From positions 149,112 through 213,111 of the forward strand of contig SZOZ01000008.1 of the NCBI GenBank assembly GCA_030263455.1: a stretch of 64,000 nucleotides of DNA. Reading direction: 5' to 3'. Origin of the DNA: Synechococcales cyanobacterium CNB. GTDB lineage: Bacteria > Planctomycetota > Phycisphaerae > Phycisphaerales > UBA1924. Positions 25,565 to 36,127 of this stretch are shown one piece after another (within the stretch, counting starts at the first letter, position 1; each line of letters opens with the position of its first letter). Both the position numbers and the translations under genes were made by a program. The notes beneath the pieces are model-generated. The model saw only the letters and a program-made list of their open reading frames with translations. It made no database searches and was not told the origin of the DNA.

Positions 25565-26728
25565 TCAGCCCTTCCACTTCAGGTTGCGCGGCCCGGTGTA
25601 CTGCGCGATCGGGCGGATCAGCCGGTTGTTCGCGTGCTGCTCCATGACGTGCGCGCACCAGCCGGTGATCCGCGACGCGACGAAGATCGGCGTGTACTGG
25701 GGCACCGCGATCCCCATCGTGTAGTACGTCATCCCGCACGGGAAGTCCACGTTCGGGTAGATCTGCTTCTGCTCGGCCATGATCCGCTGCACGTGCTCGC
25801 CCAGTTCGAACAACCTCACGAACTCCGGCCCCTTCTTCTCCGCGATCTTCCGCCCCAGCGCGTGCAGCAGCGACGCCCGGTGGTCGCCGTGCTTGTAGAC
25901 GCGGTGCCCGAAGCCCATGAGCTTGCGCTTCTCCGCGAAGGCCCGCTGCATCCACGCGTCGATCTTCTTCGGGTCGTTCTCCGGCCCGAGGTCGCGCCGC
26001 ATCTCCTTGAGCATCTCCATCGCGGCCTCGTTCGCCCCGCCGTGCAGCGGCCCCTTGAGCGCGGCGATCGCGCCCGTTACCGCCCCGTGCATGTCGCTCA
26101 GCGTCGCGGCGATCACCCGGCTCGTGAAGGTGCTGGCGTTGTAGTCGTGCTCCGCGTAGAGGATCAGCGACACGTCCAGCACGTGCGCGTGCTCGGGGCT
26201 GGGCTTCTCGCCGCTCATCAGGTAGAGCAGGTTCGCGGCGTGCCCGAGCTTCGCGTCGCCGCCCGTGTTCGGCGAGACGATCTCGCGCCCGTCGATCAGG
26301 TTCTGCATGTGCCCGATGATCGTCGGGATCTTCGCCGTCAGCCGCTTGGCCTTGCGCAGGTTCGCCTCGGGCGAGTTGTCCTGGCTCTCGGCGTCGGTGT
26401 TCCCGAGGATGCTCACGCACGTCCGCAGGACGTCCATCGGCACCGCCGAGCCTTGCTTGAGCAGCGGCACGGCCGCCCGCAGGTAGTCCACGCACTGCGG
26501 CGGGAGCGCGCGGTTCGCCACCAACTCGTCCTTGAAGAAGCGGAGTTCCTCGGCCGAGGGCTTGTGCCCGACGAGCAGCAGGAACGCCACCTCCTCGAAC
26601 GTCGCGTTCTCGGCCAGGTCGTGAATCTCGTACCCGCGATAGATGAGCGCGCCCTGCTCGACCGAACAGATCTCGGTCTCGCCGGCGATTACGCCCTCGA
26701 GGCCGCGGGTGGGGGTTGCCGTCGTCAT
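25565..26728 (-). CDS. citrate synthase / 2-methylcitrate synthase
   Basis: A 387-residue protein of the short, gram-positive-like citrate synthase type. The first catalytic His is in GPLHGGANEAAMEML, the second in MGFGHRVYKHGDHR, and the catalytic Asp is in YPNVDFPCG. The N-terminus contains the family's GLEGVIAGETEICSVEQGALIYRGYEI. A 2-methylisocitrate-lyase-like gene lies 2 kb upstream on the same strand, so propionyl-CoA use (PrpC-like) is possible, but a true citrate synthase (GltA) cannot be excluded by sequence alone. I therefore leave the symbol blank. Confidence 0.93.
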   Translation of the reverse strand: MTTATPTRGLEGVIAGETEICSVEQGALIYRGYEIHDLAENATFEEVAFLLLVGHKPSAEELRFFKDELVANRALPPQCVDYLRAAVPLLKQGSAVPMDVLRTCVSILGNTDAESQDNSPEANLRKAKRLTAKIPTIIGHMQNLIDGREIVSPNTGGDAKLGHAANLLYLMSGEKPSPEHAHVLDVSLILYAEHDYNASTFTSRVIAATLSDMHGAVTGAIAALKGPLHGGANEAAMEMLKEMRRDLGPENDPKKIDAWMQRAFAEKRKLMGFGHRVYKHGDHRASLLHALGRKIAEKKGPEFVRLFELGEHVQRIMAEQKQIYPNVDFPCGMTYYTMGIAVPQYTPIFVASRITGWCAHVMEQHANNRLIRPIAQYTGPRNLKWKG

Positions 26729-26849
26729 GATCGGGATCCTTTCGGCGTCTTGCGTGCAGTTACGCCGATTGTAGGGGTCCGACAGGTGCGAGTTCGAGCA
26801 CCAGACAAATGGCGCGGGCCACAGACGCCCAACGGGTCAGACAGCCCGC

Positions 26850-27452
26850 TCAACCCGGAGGATCGACCATGAGCTCACGGAGCGAGGCGCTCCTTGCGGC
26901 GGCAACGATCACCTCAGTATGGGCGAGAGGCGCATAGTCCTCTTCGGTGAATCCCGCGTCTCGCATCCGTTTGTGCACCCAGCCACGCAACAGCCCGGCG
27001 TGGACATAGGGGACGTGTGAGGCAAGCGTGCGGTGGCTTGCCATGATGCTCATCGCGATTGTGTCGAGCGTACTCCACGCTTCCAGCGATCGCTCTTGGT
27101 TGTCCACGAGCCAGGCGCCGACAGCCTCGCCAACGGCCTTGATCGTCGCACTGTTGATGACAATATGCGCGTCCGCACAGGTCACCGTATCAGGAGCCGC
27201 GAGGGATGAGAACCATCGTACTGACTGAATACCATCTGGAGCGACATCGAGGAGCACCGACACGCCGCTTGTGTCACCGAGTTGAAGACGCGTCCATGCA
27301 TCAGCGATATCGATGGCGATCAGAGACTCTTCATCGACACTGCCACTCGCTGTCGGAGAGGAGCTGCTGCTGTCCGCACTGTTCCGGGCCGATTCGTCGC
27401 CACACGCGGCAATGACGAGCGTGAGCAGGAGCGGAATCGCATACTTGAGCAT
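26850..27452 (-). CDS. small lipoprotein of unknown function
   Basis: A 200-residue protein with lipobox VIAACGD (Cys near residue 17) and a Ser-rich linker after it. The rest is mixed alpha/beta, with a VTCADAHIVINSATIKAVGEAVG segment and a helical C-terminus. No domain is recognised. I start at the ATG at 27452 (MLKYAIPLLL), which gives a clean lipoprotein signal; the ATG at 27479 would add ten residues. GC is clearly lower than in the enzymes on both sides, consistent with inserted DNA. Confidence 0.65.
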   Translation of the reverse strand: MLKYAIPLLLTLVIAACGDESARNSADSSSSSPTASGSVDEESLIAIDIADAWTRLQLGDTSGVSVLLDVAPDGIQSVRWFSSLAAPDTVTCADAHIVINSATIKAVGEAVGAWLVDNQERSLEAWSTLDTIAMSIMASHRTLASHVPYVHAGLLRGWVHKRMRDAGFTEEDYAPLAHTEVIVAAARSASLRELMVDPPG

Positions 27453-27527
27453 GATCTTTCTCTCGTACTCACCCCACAAATCCCCGTGAAGCCTGGCGTG
27501 GAGTCAGAAGGTGTGCGTACGAAAATA

Positions 27528-28529
27528 CTAGTTGGGTATAGGGCCGCATTTCCGGATGCAGCTGGCACAGCTGCCCGCAGCATCGATGACGTCATTCAGG
27601 CAGTTGGGAAGGAAGTTGAGACGAAGGTTGTCGAGGCACGCAGAAATCTCGAAATAATCACCAAGCTCCCAGCACGCGCACTCCGCCTCCTTGAGAGCGT
27701 TGCGGCACTCCCACGCCTGATCGAGCTTGCTGCCGCATTTCACGCCGCAGATGAAGCACTTGATGATCTTTCCGATGCCGGCGACGGGCTCGTCTTCTCC
27801 AAGTTCAGGTTCGTTGAGCCTCGATTCGAAATCAGAGAAATCGAAGCTACTCCCATTACATCCGAGCGAAAGGACGACTTGCAGCACATCGTACTCGTCA
27901 ACGACGCCGCTGTTGTCGACATCAGCATCGCCCGCGACATCGGCGGACGCGCCTTGCCATGCAAGCACCTCCGCAACATCGCTGCCGTCGACGATACCGG
28001 ACAGGCCGACGTTCGTGATGCAGAAGGGTCTGACCTCGAAGTAGTCAGGCCCGATCTCAACGAGGTAGGCGCGCACGATCGGCGTTCCGTCGATTCCGCT
28101 GAAGAAGGTGATTCTTGCTGTGTAGTCGCCGTTCGCGCCGGAAGCGACAAGCGAGCCGACTGCGATGTCGGGAGTCCCATCGTTGTTCACGTCACCACCA
28201 TCGACGACAACAAACCCGAACCAGTGGTCCCCTGTCCAGCCGTTCAGATCGTAGAGGAGCGAGTGACTCGCTCCACTGAAAACCTGAACTCTCGGATTGA
28301 AGAAGCCACTGTTCGGATCCCATACCGCATAGTCGCCGAAGTCGTCGCCGTCCAGATCAGGAAGGGGCGTGACGTGCTTCTCGAAAAACTCGGAATCGAA
28401 ACCGCCTGATGAGACGGACTCGCAGAAGTCGGATTGCTGAGCGATCGAAGGCCGTGCGTATAGAAGAACAATGACCAGCACCACGGCGAACGCGACTGCA
28501 TGCTGGACGAGTCGAGATGGTCTGTTCAT
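27528..28529 (-). CDS. secreted FG-GAP/dockerin-like protein with a Cys-rich C-terminal domain
   Basis: A 333-residue protein with a signal peptide (hydrophobic about residues 10-28, site near SIAQQ). FG-GAP-like calcium loops occur early (DLDGDDFGDYAVWD and DVNNDGTPDIAVGS). A dockerin-like segment with DGSDVAEVLAWQG and DVDNSGVVDEYDVLQVVLSLGC follows near 190-240. The last 80 residues hold eleven Cys (KCFICGVKC, ECACW, CASCIRKC among them), probably disulfide-linked. The ATG at 28529 is chosen for the GAGG eight bases upstream; 28541 is an in-frame alternative. Its GC is lower than that of flanking genes. Confidence 0.72.
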   Translation of the reverse strand: MNRPSRLVQHAVAFAVVLVIVLLYARPSIAQQSDFCESVSSGGFDSEFFEKHVTPLPDLDGDDFGDYAVWDPNSGFFNPRVQVFSGASHSLLYDLNGWTGDHWFGFVVVDGGDVNNDGTPDIAVGSLVASGANGDYTARITFFSGIDGTPIVRAYLVEIGPDYFEVRPFCITNVGLSGIVDGSDVAEVLAWQGASADVAGDADVDNSGVVDEYDVLQVVLSLGCNGSSFDFSDFESRLNEPELGEDEPVAGIGKIIKCFICGVKCGSKLDQAWECRNALKEAECACWELGDYFEISACLDNLRLNFLPNCLNDVIDAAGSCASCIRKCGPIPN

Positions 28530-28734
28530 AGGTATCCTCATCTTGCGTGTCGATACGATGCCAACGATAACAGGATACGGAACCCGCCGGCACTCGTCTC
28601 GGGACTACCCGCACCAAAATATCATCGCTGCGGGCCGATATCAAGGTGCGAAGAGCCATGCTGGGGGAACAGTGGGCAGGTGGACATGCCGTTGCGATTG
28701 GGCGGTGTGCGCACTGTCGCAGATCAACTACAGG

Positions 28735-29625
28735 CTATGGCTTTGGCCACTCCCACGCCCTGCCTGGCTCGTACCCGATCAGGTCGTACAGGTCCTTGCG
28801 CGTCTGCATCCCGCCCAGCAGCGATTCCGCCGAGCCTTCTCGCCCGAGCGTTTCGAGCGCCTTCGTCACCGCCCCCATCGCCACGCGCAGCAGCGTCACC
28901 GGGAAGATCACGAGGTGATACCCCATCTCTCCGAACCGCGCGAGTGGGATCATCGGCGTCTTCCCGAACTCCGTCATGTTCGCCAGCAGGAAGGGCTTCG
29001 ATCCGCCCGGCCGAACTTCTCGCGCGAAGGCCGCGAACTCATCTTCGCCTGTCAGGCCTTCGGGGAAGATCATCTCCGCGCCGGCCTGCACGTAGGCCTT
29101 CGCCCGTGCCACGGCCGCGTCAAACCCATCCACGCCGCGTGCGTCGGTCCGCGCGCACACGATGAACGCCCCCCCCGAGGAGTCGCGCGACGCCTTCGCG
29201 GCCCACTCGACCTTCTCGCACATGTGGTCCGTCGGCACGAGCGCCTTGCCGTCGAGGTGCCCGCACCGCTTGGGGAAGACCTGGTCCTCTAGGTGCAGGC
29301 CCGCCGCGCCTGCCCGCTCGTACTCGAACACCGTCCGGCGGACCATCTCCGCCTCGCCGAAGCCCGTGTCGGCGTCCGCGAGCACGGGCAGCCCGCTCCC
29401 GTCCGCCACCTCGCGCACCACGCTCGCGAAATGTTCGAGCGTCAGCAGCCCGACGTCCGGCACGCCCGCGCACACGCTCGTCGCCGCGCCCGACACATAG
29501 CACGCCTCGAACCCCGCCCGTGCCACCGCGCGCGCGCACAGCCCGTTGAAGGCCCCCGGCGCCGCCACCACGCCGCGCCCCATCGCCTCACGCAGACGCA
29601 CCCCGGGATGCACACGCTCGCTCAT
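28735..29625 (-). CDS. isocitrate lyase/PEP mutase family enzyme, 2-methylisocitrate lyase-like
   Basis: A 296-residue TIM-barrel enzyme. The active-site loop PKRCGHLDGK carries the K-R-C-G-H signature of lyases cleaving (methyl)isocitrate; phosphonate mutases lack it. ADADTGFGEAEMV (Mg-binding) and LHLEDQVFPKRCGH are in the expected order, and the C-terminus ends DLIGYEPGRAWEWPKP. It fits PrpB, which releases pyruvate and succinate in the methylcitrate cycle. It pairs with the citrate/2-methylcitrate synthase gene at 25565, but a two-gene low-GC insert lies between them. No prpD or acnB is visible nearby. Confidence 0.85.
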   Translation of the reverse strand: MSERVHPGVRLREAMGRGVVAAPGAFNGLCARAVARAGFEACYVSGAATSVCAGVPDVGLLTLEHFASVVREVADGSGLPVLADADTGFGEAEMVRRTVFEYERAGAAGLHLEDQVFPKRCGHLDGKALVPTDHMCEKVEWAAKASRDSSGGAFIVCARTDARGVDGFDAAVARAKAYVQAGAEMIFPEGLTGEDEFAAFAREVRPGGSKPFLLANMTEFGKTPMIPLARFGEMGYHLVIFPVTLLRVAMGAVTKALETLGREGSAESLLGGMQTRKDLYDLIGYEPGRAWEWPKP

Positions 29626-29653
29626 GCCGTCAGCCTATCACGCTCCGCGGCGG

Positions 29654-29812
29654 GAAGAACGCAGAGGTCACGGAGACGGAACGCAGAGAACGCAGAGAAG
29701 AAGAAAAGAGCAGATCGATCAGAATCGCAGGGACATCGAGCGGATCGCATTTCCATCCCATCCTCCACTCCGCGCACTCTGCGTTCCTCCTCTGCGCCCT
29801 CTGCGTTCCGCC
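29654..29812. repeat. AACGCAGAG-type inverted repeat element
   Basis: The left arm has three AACGCAGAG copies (near 29658, 29680 and 29689). The right arm has the reverse-complement forms CTCTGCGTTC and CTCTGCG (29778-29810). Together they can form a long imperfect hairpin between the lyase and apaG genes. No gene is present. Confidence 0.7.
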
Positions 29813-29813
29813 T

Positions 29814-30239
29814 TCAGGCTTCATCGGCCACCAGGTAGAACCTCGCCACGCGGACCTCGAACGGCTCGGTCTCGCCCTCGAAGAAGTAGGTTCCCTGCAT
29901 CGTGCCCCACGGCGTCTCCAGCGGGCAGAAGCTCTCGTACTCGAAGTGCCCGCCCGGTTCGAGTTCGGGGCGGCGCCCGACGACGCCGTCGCCCTCGACG
30001 ATCCGCTCGCCGCCGTCGGCGTCGATGATGATCCACCTGCGAGAGACGAGCCGCACGGTCTGGTCGCTCTGGTTGGTGATGCGCACGCGGTACGCGAAGA
30101 CGAACTTGCCCGAGGCGGGGTGGGACTGGTCCGGGGCGTAGGACGGCCGGACCTCGACGCGGATGCCGCGCGTCACCGCCTCCGACCCGCGGCAGCGGTT
30201 CGTGCCCCCTCCCCTGGTCTGGCTCTGGCGCGTGCTCAC
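29814..30239 (-). CDS. apaG: ApaG family protein
   Basis: A 141-residue single beta-sandwich protein (DUF525). Diagnostic segments are VEVRPSYAPDQSHPASGKFVFAYRVRI, LVSRRWIIIDADG and VGRRPELEPGGHFEYESFCPLETPWGTMQGTY. The family is structurally like fibronectin type III, and its biochemical role is unsettled. The GTG at 30239 has AAGGAACG upstream; the frame is open further up but the translation is not ApaG-like. It is divergent from the peptidase gene at 30341. Confidence 0.92.
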   Translation of the reverse strand: MSTRQSQTRGGGTNRCRGSEAVTRGIRVEVRPSYAPDQSHPASGKFVFAYRVRITNQSDQTVRLVSRRWIIIDADGGERIVEGDGVVGRRPELEPGGHFEYESFCPLETPWGTMQGTYFFEGETEPFEVRVARFYLVADEA

Positions 30240-30340
30240 TCGTGCCGTTCCTTCGGGCCGCAAGCCCCTCGGACACCATCTTACGCCCCGCGCAGCGCGG
30301 CCCCGACCACGGGGGGACGGCACTCGGTAGACTCGCGGGG

Positions 30341-31819
30341 ATGGAACGCACCGATCGGTCCCCTTCGCCGCGTCGGCGAGCCGCGTTCGTGCTCGCGTGC
30401 GCCGCCGCCTGGAGCACACCCGTGCACGCACAGCCCGGGGCGCCGCCCGCCGAGACCGTCGCCGCGGCCCTCGAGGCCGTCTCCGCCGAGCGGCTGCGCC
30501 GCGACGTGGACACGCTCGCCGCCTTCGGCACGCGCCACACGCTCAGCGACACCGAGAGCGAGACCCGCGGCATCGGCGCGGCACGCCGATGGCTGCACGC
30601 CGAGTTCGAGCGCGCCGTCGCCGGCTCGGGGCGTGAGGGCGACCTCGCCCCGCGCGTCTGGTTCGACGTTCACCCCGTCGAGCCGGGCGGGCGCATCGCG
30701 CGTGCGGTCGAGGTCGTGAACGTCGTATGCGAAATCCCCGGCTCGTCGCCCGAGGCACGGTTCCGGCACTACTACGTGCTCGGGCACTACGACTCGCGCG
30801 CCAGCGACGGCAGCAACACCGAGGGCGATGCGCCGGGCGCGAACGACGACGCCTCGGGCGTGGCCGCGTGCCTCGAACTCGCGCGCGTCCTCGCGCACAT
30901 GCGGCTCGAATCGACGGTCGTGCTGATGGCGACCGCCGGCGAGGAGCAGGGCCTGTTCGGCGCGCGCCTGCACGCCCTGAACGCCCGCCGCCAGGGCCGC
31001 ACCATCGGCGCGGTCCTCAACAACGACACCGTCGGCGACCCCTCCGCGCCCGGCGGCCGCTCCGCCCGTGACCGGGTGCGCGTTTTCAGCGAGGGCGTGC
31101 CCGTTTCGATGCTGATGGAACAGCCTCGCACCGCCGTCGTCCGCGACGAGGAGCCTGAAACGCCCGAGTCCCGCCTGCGCGAGGCGCGGAACCGCCTCTT
31201 CCAGGTCTCCATGCTCCGGCGCGACGGCGGCGAGAACGACTCGCCCAGCCGCCAACTGGCCCGCTACATCGCCGAGGTCGCGCGACAGCACGCGACGCCC
31301 GTGCAGCCCATGCTCATCAACCGCCCCGATCGCTACCTCCGCGGCGGGGACCACACGCCGTTCAACGAACTCGGCTGGCCCGCCGTCCGATTCGTCGAGG
31401 TCTACGAGAACTACGACCGCCAGCACCAGGACCCGCGCGTCGAGGACGGCGTGCAGTACGGCGACCTGCCGGAGTACGTCGACGCCGAGTATCTCGCCGA
31501 CGTGACGCGGCTGAACGCGGCCGTGCTGGTGCACCTGGCGAACGCGCCCTCGCCGCCCGCGCGCCCGCGCCTCATCGTCGCGGGGCTGTCGTACGACACG
31601 ACGCTGCGCTGGGACGCCAGCCCCGAGCCGGACGTCGCCGGGTACGAGGTCGTGTGGCGCGAGACGACGGCCCACGAGTGGCAGCACGTGCGCGACGTGG
31701 GCGACGCGACCGAGGCCACCATCAACCGCAGCAAGGACAACTGGTTCTTCGGCGTCCGCGCCTACGACCGCGACGGCTACCGCAGCCCGGTCGTCACGCC
31801 CACGGCGGCGACGCAGTGA
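30341..31819 (+). CDS. secreted M28 family metallopeptidase with a fibronectin-III-like C-terminus
   Basis: A 492-residue protein. The signal peptide ends near VHAQP (residue 31). The two-zinc site is complete: His in VLGHYDSR (about 149), bridging Asp in GANDDASG (169), a Glu pair in AGEEQGLFG (201-202), Asp in LNNDTVGD, and a last His in GGDHTPFNELG. It therefore looks like an active aminopeptidase or glutaminyl-cyclase-like enzyme. From about 405 on, a beta-sandwich reading LSYDTTLRWDASPEPDVAGYEVVWRE is like a fibronectin type III domain. It precedes the Tat-exported aminotransferase gene by 27 bp. Confidence 0.88.
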   Translation: MERTDRSPSPRRRAAFVLACAAAWSTPVHAQPGAPPAETVAAALEAVSAERLRRDVDTLAAFGTRHTLSDTESETRGIGAARRWLHAEFERAVAGSGREGDLAPRVWFDVHPVEPGGRIARAVEVVNVVCEIPGSSPEARFRHYYVLGHYDSRASDGSNTEGDAPGANDDASGVAACLELARVLAHMRLESTVVLMATAGEEQGLFGARLHALNARRQGRTIGAVLNNDTVGDPSAPGGRSARDRVRVFSEGVPVSMLMEQPRTAVVRDEEPETPESRLREARNRLFQVSMLRRDGGENDSPSRQLARYIAEVARQHATPVQPMLINRPDRYLRGGDHTPFNELGWPAVRFVEVYENYDRQHQDPRVEDGVQYGDLPEYVDAEYLADVTRLNAAVLVHLANAPSPPARPRLIVAGLSYDTTLRWDASPEPDVAGYEVVWRETTAHEWQHVRDVGDATEATINRSKDNWFFGVRAYDRDGYRSPVVTPTAATQ

Positions 31820-31846
31820 GTCGTCCTCTCTGACCGGAGCATCTCC

Positions 31847-33151
31847 ATGCAATCTCGCAGAGCGTTTCTCGGCGCGTTGAGCGTTCCCGCGGCCGCGCTG
31901 GCGGCGGCGTCCGGCCGGCTGCCGATGCCGCGCGCGTCGGCGGCCGAGATCGTCGCCGAACTCGCGGCCACGCCCGGCGACCCGGAGGCCATCGCCCGCG
32001 ACGAGACCTACTGGCGCCACGCGCAGGAGGCGTTCACGGTCGATCGCAGCCTCATCAACTTCAACAACGGCGGGGTCAGCCCCTCGCCGCGCTGGGTGCA
32101 GGAGGCCATGCGCCAGCACCAGGAGCTCTCGAACAAGGCGCCGGCGTACTACATGTGGCAGGTCCTCGAACCGCGGCGCGAGGTCGTGCGCACGCGCCTG
32201 GCCCGGCAGTGGGGCGTGGACGCGGAGGAGATCGCTATCACGCGCAACTCCTCCGAGGCGCTGCAGATCTGCCAGCTGGGCCTGGACCTCGGGCCGGGCG
32301 ACGAGATCCTCACGACCACGCAGGACTACCCGCGCATGCTCACGACCTTCCGCCAGCGCGAGCGGCGTGAGGGCGTCGTGCTCCGGCAGTTCAGGATTCC
32401 CGTCCCGGCGGAGAACCCGTCCGAGGTCGTGCGGCTGTTCGAGGAGCACATCACCCCGCGGACGCGCGTCATCCTCGCCTGCCACATGATCAACCTGACG
32501 GGGCAGATCCTGCCGGTCCGCGGGATCGTCGCCATGGCGCGGCGGCGGGGCATCCCGGTGATCGTGGACGGGGCGCACGCGCTCGCCCACTTCGACTTCC
32601 TGCTCTCCGACCTCGAGTGCGACTACTACGGGGTGAGCCTGCACAAGTGGCTCTTCGCCCCGCACGGGACGGGGCTGCTCTACGTCCGCCGCGACAGGAT
32701 CGCGGGCCTGTGGCCGATGATGGCCGCGCCGCCCGAGATGGAGGGGGACATCCGCAAGTTCGAGGAGATCGGCACGCACCCGGCGGCGAACTTCCTCGCC
32801 ATCGCCGAGGCGCTCACCTTCCACCAGGGCCTCGGCCCGAAGCGCAAGGAGGCCCGCATGGTCTTCCTGCGCGAGCGGTGGATGGAGCGGCTCGCCGGGC
32901 TGGACCGGGTGCGCTTCCACACCAGCCGCAGGCCGGGCCTCGCCTGCGGCATCGGGACGGTGCAGGTCGAGGGCATCGCCACCGGCGAGCTGAACCAGTG
33001 GCTCTGGGACCGCCACCGCATCTTCACCACGGGGATCGTCCACGACGAGTTCGAGGGGCTGCGCGTCTCGCCGAGCGTCTACAGCACGCTGGAAGAGGTG
33101 GAGCGCTTCTGCGAGGCGATGGAAGAGGCGGTGAAGAAGGGGATCGCCTGA
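31847..33151 (+). CDS. Tat-exported class V aminotransferase (isopenicillin-N-epimerase-like)
   Basis: A 434-residue PLP enzyme. A Tat-like leader SRRAFLGALSVPAAALAAASG opens the protein. The PLP Lys is in SLHKWLFAPHGTGLLYVRR, and the cofactor Asp is in VIVDGAHALAHFDF. NRNSSEALQI-type and CHMINLTGQILPVR segments are class V features of the epimerase or cysteine-desulfurase-like group. Export of a PLP enzyme is unusual but fits a twin-arginine route for folded cofactor proteins. It is 27 bp downstream of the M28 peptidase gene, so the two may process a shared peptide or amino-acid substrate outside the cytoplasm (inference). Confidence 0.85.
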   Translation: MQSRRAFLGALSVPAAALAAASGRLPMPRASAAEIVAELAATPGDPEAIARDETYWRHAQEAFTVDRSLINFNNGGVSPSPRWVQEAMRQHQELSNKAPAYYMWQVLEPRREVVRTRLARQWGVDAEEIAITRNSSEALQICQLGLDLGPGDEILTTTQDYPRMLTTFRQRERREGVVLRQFRIPVPAENPSEVVRLFEEHITPRTRVILACHMINLTGQILPVRGIVAMARRRGIPVIVDGAHALAHFDFLLSDLECDYYGVSLHKWLFAPHGTGLLYVRRDRIAGLWPMMAAPPEMEGDIRKFEEIGTHPAANFLAIAEALTFHQGLGPKRKEARMVFLRERWMERLAGLDRVRFHTSRRPGLACGIGTVQVEGIATGELNQWLWDRHRIFTTGIVHDEFEGLRVSPSVYSTLEEVERFCEAMEEAVKKGIA

Positions 33152-33463
33152 GACCCGGCCCGGGCGGGTTCGCGCGGGGCAAGTTCAAGGGTTCCGAGCC
33201 TCTCCTTCCCTTCCTGCTGCCTTCTCGCTCCGTGCTCTCCGGGCGCCTCTCCGCGGCCTCCGCGTTCGGGTCGGGGGCGTGCCGTTCCTGCGCCGATGGT
33301 CCGAGATGCGTTCCGCGCGCGCCGCGCGCGACGCGCAGGATGTGCGCCGGCCTCCACGCCCTTCTTCTTTCGGCCCGTTGCTCGCTTGACCATCTGCTGT
33401 CGGCACGTCCGCCCGCGTTCTCGGGGGCGGGAAGCGTGCCGGACCTTCGAGAACCGCCGTCAA
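33152..33463. other. intergenic stretch before the 21-bp array
   Basis: Part of the 860 bp between the aminotransferase and atpD. No gene is supported: the open frames are Arg/Ser/Pro-rich shadows. TTGACC near 33391 and nearby AT-richer bases could be promoter parts, but I see no convincing -10. Confidence 0.4.
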
Positions 33464-33770
33464 CGGTCGCTGTTGATCCATCCACGGTCGCTGTTGATCC
33501 ATCCACGGTCGTTGTTGATCCATCCACGCTCGCCGTTGATCCATCCACGCTCGCTGTTGATCCATCCACGCTCGCTGTTGATCCATCCACGGTCGCCGTT
33601 GATCCATCCACGGTCGCCGTTGATCCATCCACGGTCGCCGCTGATCCATCCACGGTCGCTGTTGATCCATCCACGCTCGCCGTTGATCCATCCACGCTCG
33701 CCGTTGATCCATCCACGCTCGCCGTTGATCCATCCACGCTCGCCGCTGATCCATCCACGCTCGCCGCTGA
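33464..33770. repeat. 21-bp tandem repeat array (14 full units plus a partial)
   Basis: The unit CGGTCGCTGTTGATCCATCCA is repeated without spacers. The constant core is TGATCCATCCACG with a TCG five bases on. Variation is confined to units' positions 3 (G/C), 7, 8 and 10 (T/C). All three plus frames and the minus frames are open through the array because 21 is a multiple of three, so openness is not proof of coding. It lies 240 bp upstream of atpD. It could be a protein-binding array, as 21 bp is two helical turns. Confidence 0.95.
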
Positions 33771-35456
<1,686 letters not shown>

Positions 35457-35485
35457 ACGAACGAGCCATCCTGCCGCCAGTCCGG

Positions 35486-35519
35486 GCCCCGACGCCGCTC
35501 GGGGCTTTCTTGTCTTTGC
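35486..35519 (+). terminator. intrinsic terminator of atpD
   Basis: GCCCCGA (35486-35492) pairs with TCGGGGC (35499-35505) across a 6-nt loop, followed by TTTCTTGTCTTT. It begins 30 nt after the atpD stop. Confidence 0.85.
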
Positions 35520-35580
35520 TTTGCTGCGGCCAGGCCCGTCCGCCGGCCTGCCACGCGACCGCCGCGATGGAGTCCGCGAG

Positions 35581-36099
35581 ATGCCGCACTTCTCAACCCC
35601 CTCTTCTCCCCTCGACGACCAGCTCCGCGTCCTGCCGATCATCGTCGGCGGCTTGATCGCCGGGCTGATCACCTTCGCCGTGATCGTGCTCATGGTCGCG
35701 CCCGGCGGCCCGCTCACGAACACGCCGGCCCCGGCCGCGCCCTCGATCAATACACCGCTGCTCGTCGCCGTCGCCGGGCTGATGTTCGTCGGGGTGGTCG
35801 GCTTCATCGCGGTCGGCGCATCCGCACGAGCCCGCGCCCGCAGCGCGTGGCAGGAGCGGGCGGACGATGAGCAGGGCGCGCACGCCGTCGGCGCGGTCCT
35901 GCTGAACACGACCATCGTGCGCGCAGCGCTCGTCGAGGGGCCGGGCCTGTTCGGCTGCGTCTCCACGCTCATCACCGGCCATCTCGCGGGCCTCGCCGCC
36001 GCGGCGGTCAGTGTCGTGTTCCTCGTGTCGCTCGTGCCCGTCCGTTCGCGCTCGCGCGCGCTGTTGGAGCACGCGACAGCCGGCGCGCCATCGCTGTAA
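35581..36099 (+). CDS. small integral membrane protein
   Basis: A 172-residue protein. About four hydrophobic segments are seen: roughly 18-42 (a long IIVGGLIAGLITFAVIVLMVA helix), 57-77, 108-128 and 132-155. The region between the second and third is charged and Ala/Arg-rich. There is no family match and no signal peptide. I use ATG 35581 (MPHFSTPSSP) with GGAG 12 bases upstream; the frame stays open to 35521. It stands after the atpD terminator and before the DUF1569 gene. Confidence 0.68.
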   Translation: MPHFSTPSSPLDDQLRVLPIIVGGLIAGLITFAVIVLMVAPGGPLTNTPAPAAPSINTPLLVAVAGLMFVGVVGFIAVGASARARARSAWQERADDEQGAHAVGAVLLNTTIVRAALVEGPGLFGCVSTLITGHLAGLAAAAVSVVFLVSLVPVRSRSRALLEHATAGAPSL

Positions 36100-36127
36100 G
36101 CTACCACGCCCTCGACGGAGCCGCACC

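Noticed and set aside
30281..33043. A 920-codon minus-strand frame opposite the M28 and aminotransferase genes
   Set aside because: Antisense shadow; the plus-strand genes carry complete catalytic motifs.
33464..33770. A CRISPR array
   Set aside because: The repeats are adjacent with no spacers, and no cas genes are present.
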